The translations under genes and the position numbers were made by a program. From Clostridiales bacterium (GTDB lineage Bacteria > Bacillota > Clostridia > Lachnospirales > WQUN01), in assembly GCA_031263155.1 (NCBI GenBank), contig JAISGK010000031.1, positions 19,605 to 83,604 on the forward strand: 64,000 bases of DNA, in the 5' to 3' direction. This document shows, piece by piece, positions 1 to 8,712 of this stretch (positions are counted from its first letter, which is position 1; every line of letters begins with the position of its first letter). A model generated the notes under the pieces. The model saw nothing but the letters and a program-made list of their open reading frames with translations. It had not been told where the DNA came from and searched no databases.

Positions 1-72
1 CGACTCGTTTTGTGATTTTGCGCGCATGGTTATGGTTATTTTATTATCAAACTTGTCTGCTGTGATTTCCAT
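1..72 (-). CDS. spoIIAB: N-terminus of anti-sigma factor (SpoIIAB/RsbW-like), cut by window edge
   Basis: Only the first 24 codons are in the window, starting at an ATG whose complement is at 70-72 and preceded on the minus strand by a strong AAGGGGG site. The peptide begins MEITADKFDNKITITMRAK, which suits the amino end of an ATP-binding anti-sigma serine kinase. The call rests mainly on context: it lies directly downstream of a SpoIIAA-type STAS gene in the order spoIIAA-spoIIAB known from endospore formers. In that system SpoIIAB holds sigma-F inactive and phosphorylates SpoIIAA. RsbW-type kinases from stress-response operons would look the same at this length. Confidence 0.5.
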   Translation of the reverse strand, partial: MEITADKFDNKITITMRAKSQNES

Positions 73-88
73 AATATCCCCCTTAAAG

Positions 89-442
89 TTACGCGCGCAG
101 CTTCGATGCCGCGCGATCTTCAGCGTTCTCAAGCGTGTCGAAACTTTTTATTATCTTTTTTAAGCCCGATATATTATATATACGTTTTAATTCGTTGGTC
201 ATGCCAGCGATTGCCACGGTACCACCCTTTGCCGACGCCGTTTTATATCTGCCTATAAGCAGTCCAATCCCTGATGAATCCATAAAAGAAACCGCCGAAA
301 AATCGAAAATAATGTGCTTGCAATGCGAGCGTTCGAAGGCCCTATCTATTTTCACACGCAATTCCTCTGTGTTATGTTGGTCTATATCGCCAGTAATGCT
401 TATCACCAGATTTACACCGCGCTCGGCTGACGTTAAACTCAC
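89..442 (-). CDS. spoIIAA: Anti-sigma-F factor antagonist, STAS domain (SpoIIAA-like)
   Basis: A single STAS domain of 117 residues, the usual length for this family. The phosphorylated-serine motif is visible as FMDSSGIGLLIGRY around residue 55; the DSSG-x-G-x-x-x-GRY form is closer to SpoIIAA than to RsbV. In sporulating Firmicutes the dephosphorylated protein binds SpoIIAB in the forespore and frees sigma-F. The SpoIIAB-like start follows 16 bases downstream, so the two are probably cotranscribed, with sigF expected just beyond the window. The 229 bases between this gene and murA must hold both divergent promoters. Confidence 0.8.
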   Translation of the reverse strand: MSLTSAERGVNLVISITGDIDQHNTEELRVKIDRAFERSHCKHIIFDFSAVSFMDSSGIGLLIGRYKTASAKGGTVAIAGMTNELKRIYNISGLKKIIKSFDTLENAEDRAASKLRA

Positions 443-626
443 CTTTGCCCCCTAATGCCAAAACTTGGTTTATTAATAATATACAGGTATTTATTAAAAA
501 GCAATACAAAACAGGCGCAATATCATATTTATTTCTACAAAAAACGATAATAATCGTTGCGAAGTCGCGTCGGCAGTACTATCCAAGTCATAATTTAGAA
601 AAATGCTTTTTATTTGCAAAGATGTA

Positions 627-635
627 TGCTATAAT
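627..635 (+). promoter_or_regulatory. Extended -10 promoter candidate for murA
   Basis: TGCTATAAT lies 36 bases ahead of the first possible murA start. The TG one base before a perfect TATAAT is the extended -10 form, which tolerates a poor -35; no good -35 box is seen 16-18 bases upstream. Confidence 0.5.
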
Positions 636-671
636 GCTGCCAACCTCACTTGATAGATTAGGCTTAGGGGT

Positions 672-2063
672 GTGTATGTTTTGGATAGAATAATAATTAA
701 TGGGCAACAACGACTTAATGGCAGCGTATTCGTTAACGGGGCAAAGAATGCCGCCGTGGCGATCATACCCGCCGCGCTTTCCGCTAGGGGCATTTGCGTT
801 ATAGAAAATCTTCCATGCATTGAAGACGTGAATATCTTGGCAAATGCTATACGCTCATGCGGAATTAAAGCCGAATTTCGTGATCCGCATACTCTTATCA
901 TAGACTCCCGTAATCTTACAGATTACAAACTTACATTCGACCTTGCGCGTAACATGCGAGCGTCGTACTACTTGCTGGGGGCCTTTTTGGGTAGATTTAA
1001 AAAGGCTATCGTGCCTTTGCCCGGTGGGTGCAATTTTGGAATACGCCCTGTTAATTTGCATATCAAAGGCTTTGAAAAACTTGGCGCGACCATAGAGCAA
1101 GAGCATGGCATGATATATGCCTATGCCGACAGGCTTGTGGGCGATCACATCTTTTTGGATGTGGCCAGTGTTGGCGCTACCATAAACATCATGCTGGCCG
1201 CCGTACACGCCGAAGGCGTTACCACTATAGAAAACGCAGCAAAAGAGCCTCATGTAGTCGATACCGCCAACTTTTTGAACATTTTGGGGGCGAAGATAAA
1301 AGGCGCGGGTACTGACAATATTAAAATAACCGGTGTGCAAGAACTTAGTGGAGGCACTTATACTATAATACCTGATCAAATTGAGGCGGGTACGTATATG
1401 ATTGCCGCAGCTATAACCGGTGGCGATGTTACCGTAAAAAATATAATACCCCGGCATCTGGACTCGCTTTCCGCCAAGCTGCGTGAAATGGGCTGCCGCA
1501 TCGAAGAGGGCGGCGATTATGTGCGTGTGGTAGGCGCGTCGGAACTCAACTCTGTTAACGTTAAAACAATGGTTTATCCTGGGTTCCCCACTGATTTGCA
1601 GCCGCAAATGACAGCCTTGCTGTCTACCGCGAATGGTACAAGCGTTGTAACCGAAACGGTATTTGATAATCGATTTCAGTATGTTACAGAGATTATACGC
1701 CTTGGTTGCAGGGTCAACACACAAACCGCGCAAATTGGGATTGTTGAAGGCCCTTCCAAGATTACTGGCGCGGAGGTGAGCGCGACGGATCTTCGCGCGG
1801 GGGCCGCTCTTGTAGTCGCGGGGCTGGCGGCGGAAGGCGAAACAGTTATTAGTAATGTGAAGTACATTGATCGGGGCTATGAGGATATAGAAAATAAACT
1901 GCGCGGACTTGGCGCGAACATAAAGCGCGTTAACGAGCAAGGCGAGATTGTTAACCGAGCGCCCGCCAGGGATAGAATATTTGACGACACAGAAACATTA
2001 GGCCATTCTATTGACGAAGTAGCGGCGACTCTCGAAGCGCCCAATGTTGTCATATCGGCATAG
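672..2063 (+). CDS. murA: UDP-N-acetylglucosamine 1-carboxyvinyltransferase
   Basis: MurA transfers enolpyruvate from PEP to UDP-GlcNAc, the first committed cytoplasmic step of peptidoglycan synthesis. The substrate-binding NGAKNAAV motif (Lys26-Asn27) and the catalytic cysteine in PGGCNFGIRPVN (Cys120, the fosfomycin target) are both present, followed by the two-lobed alpha/beta repeat fold. At 463 residues it is about 35-45 longer than usual because of a charged C-terminal tail after the normal end (LRGLGANIKRV). The GTG at 672 sits only one base from the AGGGG site; a TTG at 681, giving MDRIIINGQ, is better spaced and may be the true start. Confidence 0.93.
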   Translation: MYVLDRIIINGQQRLNGSVFVNGAKNAAVAIIPAALSARGICVIENLPCIEDVNILANAIRSCGIKAEFRDPHTLIIDSRNLTDYKLTFDLARNMRASYYLLGAFLGRFKKAIVPLPGGCNFGIRPVNLHIKGFEKLGATIEQEHGMIYAYADRLVGDHIFLDVASVGATINIMLAAVHAEGVTTIENAAKEPHVVDTANFLNILGAKIKGAGTDNIKITGVQELSGGTYTIIPDQIEAGTYMIAAAITGGDVTVKNIIPRHLDSLSAKLREMGCRIEEGGDYVRVVGASELNSVNVKTMVYPGFPTDLQPQMTALLSTANGTSVVTETVFDNRFQYVTEIIRLGCRVNTQTAQIGIVEGPSKITGAEVSATDLRAGAALVVAGLAAEGETVISNVKYIDRGYEDIENKLRGLGANIKRVNEQGEIVNRAPARDRIFDDTETLGHSIDEVAATLEAPNVVISA

Positions 2064-2146
2064 AAGCCGCAATACTATATTGACCGAAAGGAGGGGCGCC
2101 TCCTCCCCATACTTAAAAGTAGGGGTATCCGTCGCCTAAAATACTG

Positions 2147-3460
2147 ATGAAAGACAAGCAATTGCATACGCCCGAGGGTTTTAGGGATTTTTTGCCAGAT
2201 GAGTGTATGCTTAAAAGAGATGTAATTAAGCGTGTGGAGGCCGTGTTCACGGGTTATGGCTATCGCCCTGTCTCTAGCCCTATGCTGGAGTATTTTGAGG
2301 TGTTTGATAAAACCGGTTCTACGCCTCCCGCGCAGATGTATCGCCTGTTTGACCGCGAAGGCGGTATTTTGACCATGCGCTCAGATATGACTCCGCCCAT
2401 TGTACGCATAGCGGCGACTAACTACGCACAGGATGATTTTCCTTTGCGTTTTTTTTATACGGAAAATTCATTCCGATGCCACGAAAGCTATCGTGGACGC
2501 GCGGGAGAGTTTACAGAAAGCGGTGTCGAGCTTATTGGGGCAAGCGGTATAGAAGCGGAAGCGGAAATTATCGCGTTGGCTATACAATCCCTTCTTGCCG
2601 CCGGCATTGTTGATTTTAAAGTGTACATAGAACATACGGAATTCTTTAAGGGTATTTTGAACGAATGTACCCGATTGGATGATCAATCTGTCGTTAGCGT
2701 TATGGAAACGCTGTATACGCGTAACATGGCGGAAGCGGGTAAACTGTTGCGCTCATGCGGCGCTTCGCCCGACGCGGATCGGCTTATCGAGCGGTTGAAT
2801 AGCCTTACAGGCGGGCGCAAATTGCTTGACGAATTGAGAAGGATGAACCTTGGAGCGTCGGCAGGCAGCGCGGTTGAAACGCTGTTGGGTTTGGATGATA
2901 TTCTCAGTGACTACGGATATGATCAATACCTGTTTGACTTTGTGCCATCCGGGCATTTGGATTATTATACAGGTATTGTCTTTCACGGTTACGCGCGTGG
3001 CATGGGTTTTTCGGCGCTGGACGGAGGCCGATATGACAGTTTGCCGCCCAGGTTTGGGTTGCAAAAATGCGGCTCTGCGGTGGGCTTCGCGATAAAGGTT
3101 GACAATCTTTGCTCTATATTAAATAATAAATTGGATAATAACGGAGTGGTTGCGCCAGCGGACTTATTGCTGGCTTACGCCCCGGAAAACCGGGCGATGG
3201 CCTTGCGGGTGGCAAGCCAATTTCGCGCTCAGGGCCTGATTGTAGAAAACGCCTTTGAAAAGGCGCACACCTTGGAAGAGGCAATGGATGTGGCGGCTGA
3301 TGAGCAGTCGCCGGTTGACCGGCTTATTTTGCGCGCGCGCCGTAAGAACATTAGCGGCGTGGTGTACTTTGGTGAAGGCGAGCAGGTGATAGTCGCTAAC
3401 GCCATGGATGGGACGCGAAAGCTTACGTCTATACAAAAGTTATTGAGGGAAGAGCTATGA
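2147..3460 (+). CDS. hisZ: ATP phosphoribosyltransferase regulatory subunit
   Basis: A class II HisRS-like protein of 437 residues. It keeps the aminoacylation-fold motifs ([12 protein letters not shown] near residue 75; [12 protein letters not shown] near 296), but the genuine histidyl-tRNA synthetase is elsewhere, at 32566-33804. HisZ has no tRNA charging role: it joins the short form of HisG to make the active, histidine-inhibited first enzyme of histidine synthesis. The directly overlapping short hisG confirms this. A C-terminal region of about 100 residues (from [11 protein letters not shown]) resembles a degenerate anticodon-binding domain. The nearest strong site, AAAGGAGGGG near 2090, is too far away, so the ribosome binding site at the ATG is weak. 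Confidence 0.9.
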   Translation: MKDKQLHTPEGFRDFLPDECMLKRDVIKRVEAVFTGYGYRPVSSPMLEYFEVFDKTGSTPPAQMYRLFDREGGILTMRSDMTPPIVRIAATNYAQDDFPLRFFYTENSFRCHESYRGRAGEFTESGVELIGASGIEAEAEIIALAIQSLLAAGIVDFKVYIEHTEFFKGILNECTRLDDQSVVSVMETLYTRNMAEAGKLLRSCGASPDADRLIERLNSLTGGRKLLDELRRMNLGASAGSAVETLLGLDDILSDYGYDQYLFDFVPSGHLDYYTGIVFHGYARGMGFSALDGGRYDSLPPRFGLQKCGSAVGFAIKVDNLCSILNNKLDNNGVVAPADLLLAYAPENRAMALRVASQFRAQGLIVENAFEKAHTLEEAMDVAADEQSPVDRLILRARRKNISGVVYFGEGEQVIVANAMDGTRKLTSIQKLLREEL

Positions 3461-4095
3461 GTTACCTCACCCTGGCGCTCGCCAAAGGGCGTCTTTCTGA
3501 TTTGGGGCTTGAATTGCTGGCGCGGGTGGGTTTGGGCTGCGACATGGATAAAAGATCGCGCAAGCTGGTATATGTAAACGAGGATAAGCAACTGCGGTTC
3601 TTCATGGCAAAACCAGCGGACGTACCCACATATGTGGAGCACGGAGCCGCAGATCTCGGCATAGCCGGGTCAGATACCATACGTGAAGAAGGGCGTAGTC
3701 TTTATGAGACCCTGGATTTGGGATTTGGCAAGTGTAAAATGGTGGTGGCGGGATTCGAATACGCTGTGGATAGACTTAAATATGGCAACGGTCTTCGCGT
3801 CGCGACAAAGTATCCGAATATCGCGCGGCGTTACTTTGAAGAGAAGCGGCAAACAGTAGAGATAATCAAGCTAAACGGCTCGGTGGAACTGGGGCCTATA
3901 GTCGGCCTGTCGGATGTCATTGTAGATCTGGTAGAATCAGGCGCTACATTATCGGCCAACGGACTGGTAGAGCTGGATACCGTGTGTGAGATCTCCGCGC
4001 GTTTGCTGGTAAACCGCGTAAGCATGAAAATGGAATATGAGCGTGTTACAGATATCATAAATAGCTTGAAGGGGTTTGTTGATGACCATAATTGA
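3457..4095 (+). CDS. hisG: ATP phosphoribosyltransferase, short form
   Basis: Catalyses the condensation of ATP with PRPP, the first step of histidine synthesis. At 212 residues it is the short HisG, lacking the C-terminal allosteric domain and depending on HisZ. Visible family features are [10 protein letters not shown] at the start, [12 protein letters not shown] near residue 70 and the PRPP-binding-like stretch [16 protein letters not shown] near 150. The ATG overlaps the hisZ stop as ATGA, so the two partners are translationally coupled, which suits a fixed subunit ratio. Confidence 0.93.
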   Translation: MSYLTLALAKGRLSDLGLELLARVGLGCDMDKRSRKLVYVNEDKQLRFFMAKPADVPTYVEHGAADLGIAGSDTIREEGRSLYETLDLGFGKCKMVVAGFEYAVDRLKYGNGLRVATKYPNIARRYFEEKRQTVEIIKLNGSVELGPIVGLSDVIVDLVESGATLSANGLVELDTVCEISARLLVNRVSMKMEYERVTDIINSLKGFVDDHN

Positions 4096-5368
4096 TTACG
4101 ACAATGGCGGCGCGGCGTTCTTGGCAAAACGCCGCGCGCGCGGCGATAAAGACAATGCCACGGCTCAAGCGGTTGTGAATGAGATATTGGCAAACGTGAA
4201 GGCTCGCGGCGACGAGGCGGTTTTGGAGTATACAAAGAGGTTTGATCACGCGGACATAGTTGACATGATGGTGTCGGATGAGGAGATACATAAAGCGGTA
4301 GAAGCGATCGATCAACAGTTGCTTGCCGTTCTGCGCCGCGCGTTCGACAGGATAAAAGCGTTTCACGAGAAGCAAAAGCAGAATTCATGGTTTGAAACAA
4401 GCCCCAACGGCGAGATATTGGGGCAATTGGTGCGCCCTATCGTGTCGGTAGGGGTGTATGTGCCGGGGGGTCTGGCGTTTTACCCCTCTAGCCTTATTAT
4501 GAGCCTCGCGCCCGCGATAGCCGCCGGTGTAGAGCGTATAGCCATCACCACTCCCCCCAACGCAAACGGTATGATCGAGCCAGTCACACTTGCGGCGGCT
4601 GCGATATGCGGCGTGCGGGAGATCTACAAGGTGGGCGGAGCGCAGGCAATCGGCGCGTTGGCTTACGGTACGCAAACAATACCAAAAGTGGATAAAATAG
4701 TAGGCCCCGGCAATATCTGGGTCGCTCTGGCAAAAAAGAGTGTATATGGTGATGTCGGGGTAGACAGTATAGCGGGGCCCTCAGAAATTCTCGTAGTGGC
4801 GGACAAGAGCGCGAACCCCGTGTATGTCGCGGCGGATCTGCTGTCCCAGGCCGAGCACAATGAAACGGCCTCTTCAATACTTATAACCGACAGCGCGGAG
4901 CTGGCAAGGCAGGTTGCCGAAGAGGTTGACAGGCAGATGGCGGTTTTGCCCCGCAAAGAAATAATCAACAAATCCATAAAAGACTATGGCGCTATAATCA
5001 TTGTGAGCGATCTAAAACAGGCTATGGGCATATCTAACAGCATCGCCCCCGAACACTTGGAGATAGCGACAGATAATCCGTTCGCGCTGCTGCCGCTTGT
5101 GCAAAACGCGGGCTCTGTGTTTTTGGGGCATTTTTCTCCTGAACCGCTGGGCGATTACATGGCCGGCCCCAATCACATTTTACCGACGGACGGCACGGCG
5201 AGGTTTTTTTCAGCGCAATCGGTGGACGACTTTATTAAAAAGACGGGTATTGTGTCATTTTCTAAAGAAGCGCTGGCGCCTTTGGCGAAGGACATTATCA
5301 TTTTTGCCGAAGCGGAGAGGTTATCGGCTCACGCTAACGCGATTCGTGTGCGCCAGGCGGCGAATTAG
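4082..5368 (+). CDS. hisD: Histidinol dehydrogenase
   Basis: Oxidises L-histidinol to histidine in two NAD-dependent steps. Conserved blocks are readable: [54 protein letters not shown], the catalytic PEHLEI and the zinc-binding [14 protein letters not shown]. The length of 428 residues is typical. The ATG at 4082 has AAGGGG upstream and lies inside the hisG end (14-base overlap); a TTG two codons earlier is possible but worse. Confidence 0.95.
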   Translation: MTIIDYDNGGAAFLAKRRARGDKDNATAQAVVNEILANVKARGDEAVLEYTKRFDHADIVDMMVSDEEIHKAVEAIDQQLLAVLRRAFDRIKAFHEKQKQNSWFETSPNGEILGQLVRPIVSVGVYVPGGLAFYPSSLIMSLAPAIAAGVERIAITTPPNANGMIEPVTLAAAAICGVREIYKVGGAQAIGALAYGTQTIPKVDKIVGPGNIWVALAKKSVYGDVGVDSIAGPSEILVVADKSANPVYVAADLLSQAEHNETASSILITDSAELARQVAEEVDRQMAVLPRKEIINKSIKDYGAIIIVSDLKQAMGISNSIAPEHLEIATDNPFALLPLVQNAGSVFLGHFSPEPLGDYMAGPNHILPTDGTARFFSAQSVDDFIKKTGIVSFSKEALAPLAKDIIIFAEAERLSAHANAIRVRQAAN

Positions 5369-5403
5369 CCTACGGGCGATTATTAAGGGTAAGGGGTGTT
5401 ACG

Positions 5404-5988
5404 ATGCGCGCCACTCATTTGGAACGATCTACAAACGAAACGAAGATAGCGCTCGACCTTGCCTTGGACGGCAGGGGCAGTATAAACATCAATACAGGCA
5501 TCGGTTTTTTTGATCACATGCTCACACAATTTGCCCGGCACGGATTTATTGACATGACACTTAGCGTAAGCGGGGATCTTCACGTAGATTTTCACCATAC
5601 TATAGAGGATACGGGTATTGCCTTGGGAAAGGCGATAAATACTATTTTGGGCGGCAAAGAGCGGATTTGCCGCTACGGCCACGTCTTGCTGCCCATGGAC
5701 GAAACGCTTACGCTGTGCGCGATAGATTTTTGCGGGCGGCCCAATCTTGTGTTTGACGTACCATTTACCGCCGCGAAAATTGGCGAGGTGGACTCTGAAT
5801 TGTTTCGCGAGTTCTTTAAAGCTTTTTCGGACAACGCCGCATGTGCCCTGCATTTGAAAACAATGGCTGCGGGCAACAATCACCACATGGCGGAGGGATT
5901 GTTTAAGGCTCTGGGCAAAGCCGTAGACCAAGCGGTTATGATTGACGAGCGCTTAACGGGGGCCATGACCACAAAGGGGCTGCTGTAG
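5404..5988 (+). CDS. hisB: Imidazoleglycerol-phosphate dehydratase
   Basis: Monofunctional HisB of 194 residues, the common bacterial size without a phosphatase domain. Metal-binding histidine motifs are visible: FFDHMLTQFARHG, DFHHTIEDTGIALG, and near the C-terminus NNHHMAEGLFKALG. It removes water from imidazole glycerol phosphate to give imidazole acetol phosphate. It follows hisD by 35 bases with AAGGGGTGTTACG before the ATG, so it belongs to the same transcript. Confidence 0.95.
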   Translation: MRATHLERSTNETKIALDLALDGRGSININTGIGFFDHMLTQFARHGFIDMTLSVSGDLHVDFHHTIEDTGIALGKAINTILGGKERICRYGHVLLPMDETLTLCAIDFCGRPNLVFDVPFTAAKIGEVDSELFREFFKAFSDNAACALHLKTMAAGNNHHMAEGLFKALGKAVDQAVMIDERLTGAMTTKGLL

Positions 5989-6043
5989 GGCCATTGTTAT
6001 TTCCATCGTATATTCTGCTTTGGGACTGCAAAGGATGTGTAAA

Positions 6044-6790
6044 ATGATAGGCATTATAGATTATGGCATGGGTAATCTCATGAGCGTGCAAAAAGCGTTT
6101 GCGTATTTTAACATTCCCGCGTGTGTAACAGACAAACCGGAGGTTGTTTTGGGGTGCGACAAAGTTGTGCTGCCCGGCGTGGGCGCGTTTGGGGACGCTA
6201 TGGCAGTGCTGCGCGAAACAGGTATGTATGACGCGATACGCCAGATGGCAAACGCCGGGAAGCCGTTGCTGGGTATATGCCTGGGGATGCAATTGATGTT
6301 TGAGCGGAGTTATGAGGGGGGAGAGTTTGCTGGGCTGGGGCTTCTACCCGGAGAGATAACCCGGCTAAACGCGGGCGCGGAAACGAAGCGTCTGTTCGGC
6401 CGAGGGGGATTAAAGATACCGCACATGGGTTGGAATACCCTTGACATTAAAAAAATCTCACCGCTGTTTGTCGGAGTCGTTAACACTAACGGTTACACAT
6501 ATGTGTATTTTGATCACGCGTATTGCCTCGCCACCAACAGCAAGGCTGTGACTAACGGCAACATAGTTGCCGCCGGCAATGATGTTGCTGCGGGCGGCAT
6601 TGTCTCCAATGGCGACATCATCTCCGGCGACGACATCATCTCCAATGATGACATCATCGCTGCAACGAGCGAGTATGGCATAACCTTCGCGGCGGCGGCC
6701 CAACGCGATAATATTTTTGCGCTGCAATTTCACCCTGAAAAAAGCGGCGCGACGGGGCTGGCTATGCTGCTCAATTTTGCGAAGCTATAG
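6044..6790 (+). CDS. hisH: Imidazole glycerol phosphate synthase glutaminase subunit, with repeat insertion
   Basis: HisH supplies ammonia from glutamine to HisF. The start MIGIIDYGMGNL has AAAGGA eight bases upstream; two earlier in-frame starts are less likely. The nucleophile lies in LLGICLGMQLMFE and the His-Glu pair in FALQFHPEKSG, so the triad is intact. The protein is 248 residues against roughly 200 for the family. The excess sits between YCLATN and SEYGITFAAA, where six perfect six-residue repeats are inserted. No hisA, hisF, hisI or hisE follows, so its partner HisF must be encoded elsewhere. Confidence 0.9.
   Translation: MIGIIDYGMGNLMSVQKAFAYFNIPACVTDKPEVVLGCDKVVLPGVGAFGDAMAVLRETGMYDAIRQMANAGKPLLGICLGMQLMFERSYEGGEFAGLGLLPGEITRLNAGAETKRLFGRGGLKIPHMGWNTLDIKKISPLFVGVVNTNGYTYVYFDHAYCLATNSKAVTNGNIVAAGNDVAAGGIVSNGDIISGDDIISNDDIIAATSEYGITFAAAAQRDNIFALQFHPEKSGATGLAMLLNFAKL
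6554..6661 (+). repeat. Six in-frame 18-nt repeats inside hisH
   Basis: Six consecutive 18-base units encode NGNIVA, AGNDVA, AGGIVS, NGDIIS, GDDIIS and NDDIIA. Units 4-6 (6608-6661) are the closest to each other at DNA level, sharing a GACATCATC core, which suggests recent copying by slippage; units 1-3 have diverged more. The phase is exactly 18 throughout, so the hisH frame is kept. Confidence 0.9.
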
Positions 6791-6803
6791 CGCAGGCCAA
6801 CTC

Positions 6804-6836
6804 GTGCGCCAATATGCAGCGCACACCAATTTTTAT
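6804..6836 (+). terminator. Candidate terminator of the his operon
   Basis: GTGCGC at 6804-6809 pairs with GCGCAC at 6819-6824 around a nine-base loop, followed after four bases by ATTTTTAT. The stem is short, so termination may be partial. Confidence 0.4.
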
Positions 6837-6865
6837 ACCCTATGCGCAACATCCGTTACGATTTG

Positions 6866-7102
6866 CTAATTAAATGTATGTGGGTTTGTGTAACCAGGTT
6901 TAACTAGCACATTATCCCTGTTTTTAACGTATTCGTCATAGACTCCGGGCCATTCGGCATATGAATATTCTTCCACCGATACAGAGATGTATTTCTTCGG
7001 CTTTCCCAATGTCTTGTTTACAATTGAGGCGATTTGATCGGCGCAGTCCTGTAGTTGCTCCTTTGACGGGCCGCCAACTATTTTTACAACAACGTGAGGC
7101 AT
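6866..7102 (-). CDS. 4-oxalocrotonate tautomerase family protein
   Basis: A 78-residue protein with Pro directly after the initiator Met (MPHVVVKIVGG), the catalytic N-terminal proline of the tautomerase superfamily. The rest (SKEQLQDCADQIASIVNKTLGKP) matches the single beta-alpha-beta unit that oligomerises. A clear AAAGGAG precedes the start. The substrate cannot be told from sequence, and no aromatic-degradation genes are nearby. It lies opposite and downstream of hisH. Confidence 0.8.
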   Translation of the reverse strand: MPHVVVKIVGGPSKEQLQDCADQIASIVNKTLGKPKKYISVSVEEYSYAEWPGVYDEYVKNRDNVLVKPGYTNPHTFN

Positions 7103-7126
7103 AATCGGCTCCTTTCGATTTTTTGG

Positions 7127-7166
7127 TAACGGAGGTTTCCGTTTGGTTTGGTGGAAGCCTCCGTTA
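7127..7166. other. Long stem-loop upstream of the tautomerase gene
   Basis: TAACGGAGGTTTCC at 7127-7140 pairs with GGAAGCCTCCGTTA at 7153-7166 (14 pairs, one wobble) around 12 bases. On the plus strand it is followed by GATCTTTTTG and could stop transcription towards rtcB; on the minus strand it lies in the leader of the tautomerase. Its function is not clear. Confidence 0.45.
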
Positions 7167-7304
7167 GATCTTTTTGAATGATAGCATGTAACACCCTTAA
7201 ATTCAATAGCTGAATGGTAAAGTATATCTGAGCGGTTGTATCGGGTGCGGTAGCTGGTTTTTGCTGTCGCAAGCGATACAGCCGCTACTGAGGAGTTTTA
7301 TTGT

Positions 7305-7862
7305 ATGATAGAGCTACAGGGCAAGTACAACACCGCAAGGGTGTTTACCGATAACATAGAATCCGAGGCCGTTTCGCAAATTATAAACCTGCTTAATCAG
7401 GAGTTCGTGTCAGGCAGCCAGATTCGCATTATGCCAGACACCCACGCCGGCGCGGGTTGCACCATCGGTACAACCATGACGATCAGCGACAAAATTGTCC
7501 CCAACCTCGTGGGCGTGGATATCGGCTGCGGCATGGAGACTGTCGTATTGCGGGACGAACATGTAGAGCTTCAAAAGTTGGATAAAGCCATCCACGGTCT
7601 TATCCCCACCGGCTTTGGCATACGCAAAACGCCGCATATGTTTGTTGGTGAAGTTGATCTGTCCAGACTCCGCTGCGCGAAACATGTAAATTTGGGCAGG
7701 GCTGAATTGAGCATGGGCACACTGGGCGGCGGCAACCATTTTATTGAACTCGATTATGAAGACGACGAGCGGCTCTACCTCGTTATCCACACCGGCAGCC
7801 GCAATCTGGGCAAGCAGGTCGCCGAATACTATCAGAACAGCGCCGCGCTGTTAGCGCCATAA
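7305..7862 (+). pseudogene. rtcB: RtcB-type RNA ligase, truncated to its N-terminal half
   Basis: The 185 residues match the amino half of RtcB, the GTP-dependent ligase that joins 3'-phosphate and 5'-OH RNA ends; intact proteins are about 380-480 residues. Visible metal-site motifs are VGVDIGCGME (Asp, Cys), GGGNHFIEL (Asn, His) and VIHTGSRNLG (His). The C-terminal part carrying a further metal histidine and the guanylylated catalytic histidine is absent, so ligation should be impossible. The gene has a good GAGGAG site, ends in ALLAP, and its stop codon touches the converging tRNA terminator. A deletion that fused the gene to that terminator is the simplest explanation. Confidence 0.75.
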
Positions 7863-7893
7863 AAAATCGGGCGGCCCATTAATGACCGCCCGA
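7861..7893 (-). terminator. Intrinsic terminator of the tRNA operon
   Basis: On the minus strand an eight-pair stem TCGGGCGG/CCGCCCGA (7886-7893 with 7867-7874) is followed directly by TTTTTT (7861-7866). It lies just after the last tRNA and overlaps the stop codon of the rtcB fragment on the other strand. Confidence 0.85.
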
Positions 7894-7916
7894 CATGTTG
7901 CTAACCTCTTGATTAA

Positions 7917-7990
7917 TGGATCCTCAGGGACTTGAACCCAGGACCGCCCGGTTATGAGCCGGATGCTCTGACCAACTGAGCTAAGGATCC
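7917..7990 (-). tRNA. tRNA with CAT anticodon (Met elongator or Ile2)
   Basis: A 74-base cloverleaf with acceptor GGATCCT/AGGATCC, D arm GCTCAGTTGGTCAGAGC, anticodon loop CTCATAA and T arm GGTTCAAGTCC. The G1-C72 pair and the anticodon stem lacking three G-C pairs argue against the initiator tRNA. Elongator methionine and lysidine-modified isoleucine cannot be separated by eye. CCA is not encoded. Confidence 0.9.
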
Positions 7991-8072
7991 TAAACAAAAA
8001 CCTATAAGAGATGAGGCCGAAAGATATTGCGCAACGCTCATCAGTATCCAACGAAACGGAAATTGCAGGGCA

Positions 8073-8143
8073 AGCAGGTGATGGGAATCGGACCCACATG
8101 ACCAGCTTGGAAGGCTGGTGTTCTACCACTGAACTACACCTGC
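8073..8143 (-). tRNA. tRNA-Gly (TCC)
   Basis: A 71-base cloverleaf with acceptor GCAGGTG/CACCTGC, anticodon loop CTTCCAA (anticodon TCC) and T arm GGGTCCGATTCCC. The discriminator is T, normal for bacterial glycine tRNA. CCA is not encoded. Confidence 0.93.
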
Positions 8144-8184
8144 TAATCATTGGCGGGTTGCGCGATACATAAAAGCACAGAAAA

Positions 8185-8257
<73 letters not shown>

Positions 8258-8276
8258 ATATGCAAACAACTCCGAC

Positions 8277-8305
8277 ATTTTAACCAACGCTAATTAATTT
8301 GTCAA
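8277..8305 (-). promoter_or_regulatory. Consensus-like promoter for the tRNA operon
   Basis: On the minus strand TTGACA (8300-8305) and TAAAAT (8277-8282) are separated by exactly 17 bases, about 20 bases before the 5' end of tRNA-Phe. It begins right after the 3' end of the SRP RNA, so the tRNAs can be transcribed separately from it. Confidence 0.8.
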
Positions 8306-8319
8306 GCCCTTTTTCTTGA

Positions 8320-8595
8320 ATAATCCGCGCGCCACACCATTGGCATTTAACTCCGGGTGGTATCGCGACAGCCAGCTCTTGCCAAGCGCCCCCGCGGCAC
8401 ATGAAACTTTTTGTTTAGCGCTGCTCCCTTCCGGGCCTGACACGGTTCGCAAACATTCATTGCGCGGGACTAAGCCGTCAACACTACTTATCCCGGCCAA
8501 ACCCCACAGAAAAGGAGCCTACGGCAGGCATCACCCCCGCTATAGCGGATTGCGGGTGCAGGGATCCGCTACCTCCCCGGCTAGCGCGGACTATG
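8320..8595 (-). ncRNA. ffs: Signal recognition particle RNA, large Firmicute type
   Basis: The minus strand contains the universal SRP domain IV core, GTCAGGCCCGGAAGGGAGCA, which binds Ffh. It also has the 5' Alu-domain signature (GGGGAGGTAGCGG then CAATCCGCTATAGC) that closely follows the Bacillus scRNA. The ends were placed by pairing TAGTCCGCGC at the 5' end with GCGCGGATTA at the 3' end, giving about 276 bases, near the roughly 270 of the Bacillus RNA. End positions are good to a few bases. Confidence 0.93.
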
Positions 8596-8598
8596 GGC

Positions 8599-8627
8599 AT
8601 TATATACACCCACTATGCCGTTGTCAA
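8599..8627 (-). promoter_or_regulatory. Perfect consensus promoter of the SRP RNA
   Basis: TTGACA (complement of 8622-8627), a 17-base spacer and TATAAT (complement of 8599-8604), with the predicted RNA start a few bases downstream. All twelve consensus bases match, as expected for a strongly expressed stable RNA. Confidence 0.9.
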
Positions 8628-8712
8628 CCGTTTTTTTAGGGCTCTGTTTTTTAGGGCTCCGAACATAGCAAGATATTCAAAAAGGCGATTTTTGTAGCTC
8701 CGCCTCTTGCCA

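Noticed and set aside
855..1940. A 361-codon minus-strand frame opposite murA
   Set aside because: It is the antisense of a highly conserved enzyme, has no recognisable domain and no ribosome binding site; long shadows of this kind are common here.
2064..2146. T-box or other leader for the his operon
   Set aside because: The gap after murA is only 83 bases with a small GGAGG/CCTCC hairpin; no T-box sequence is visible.
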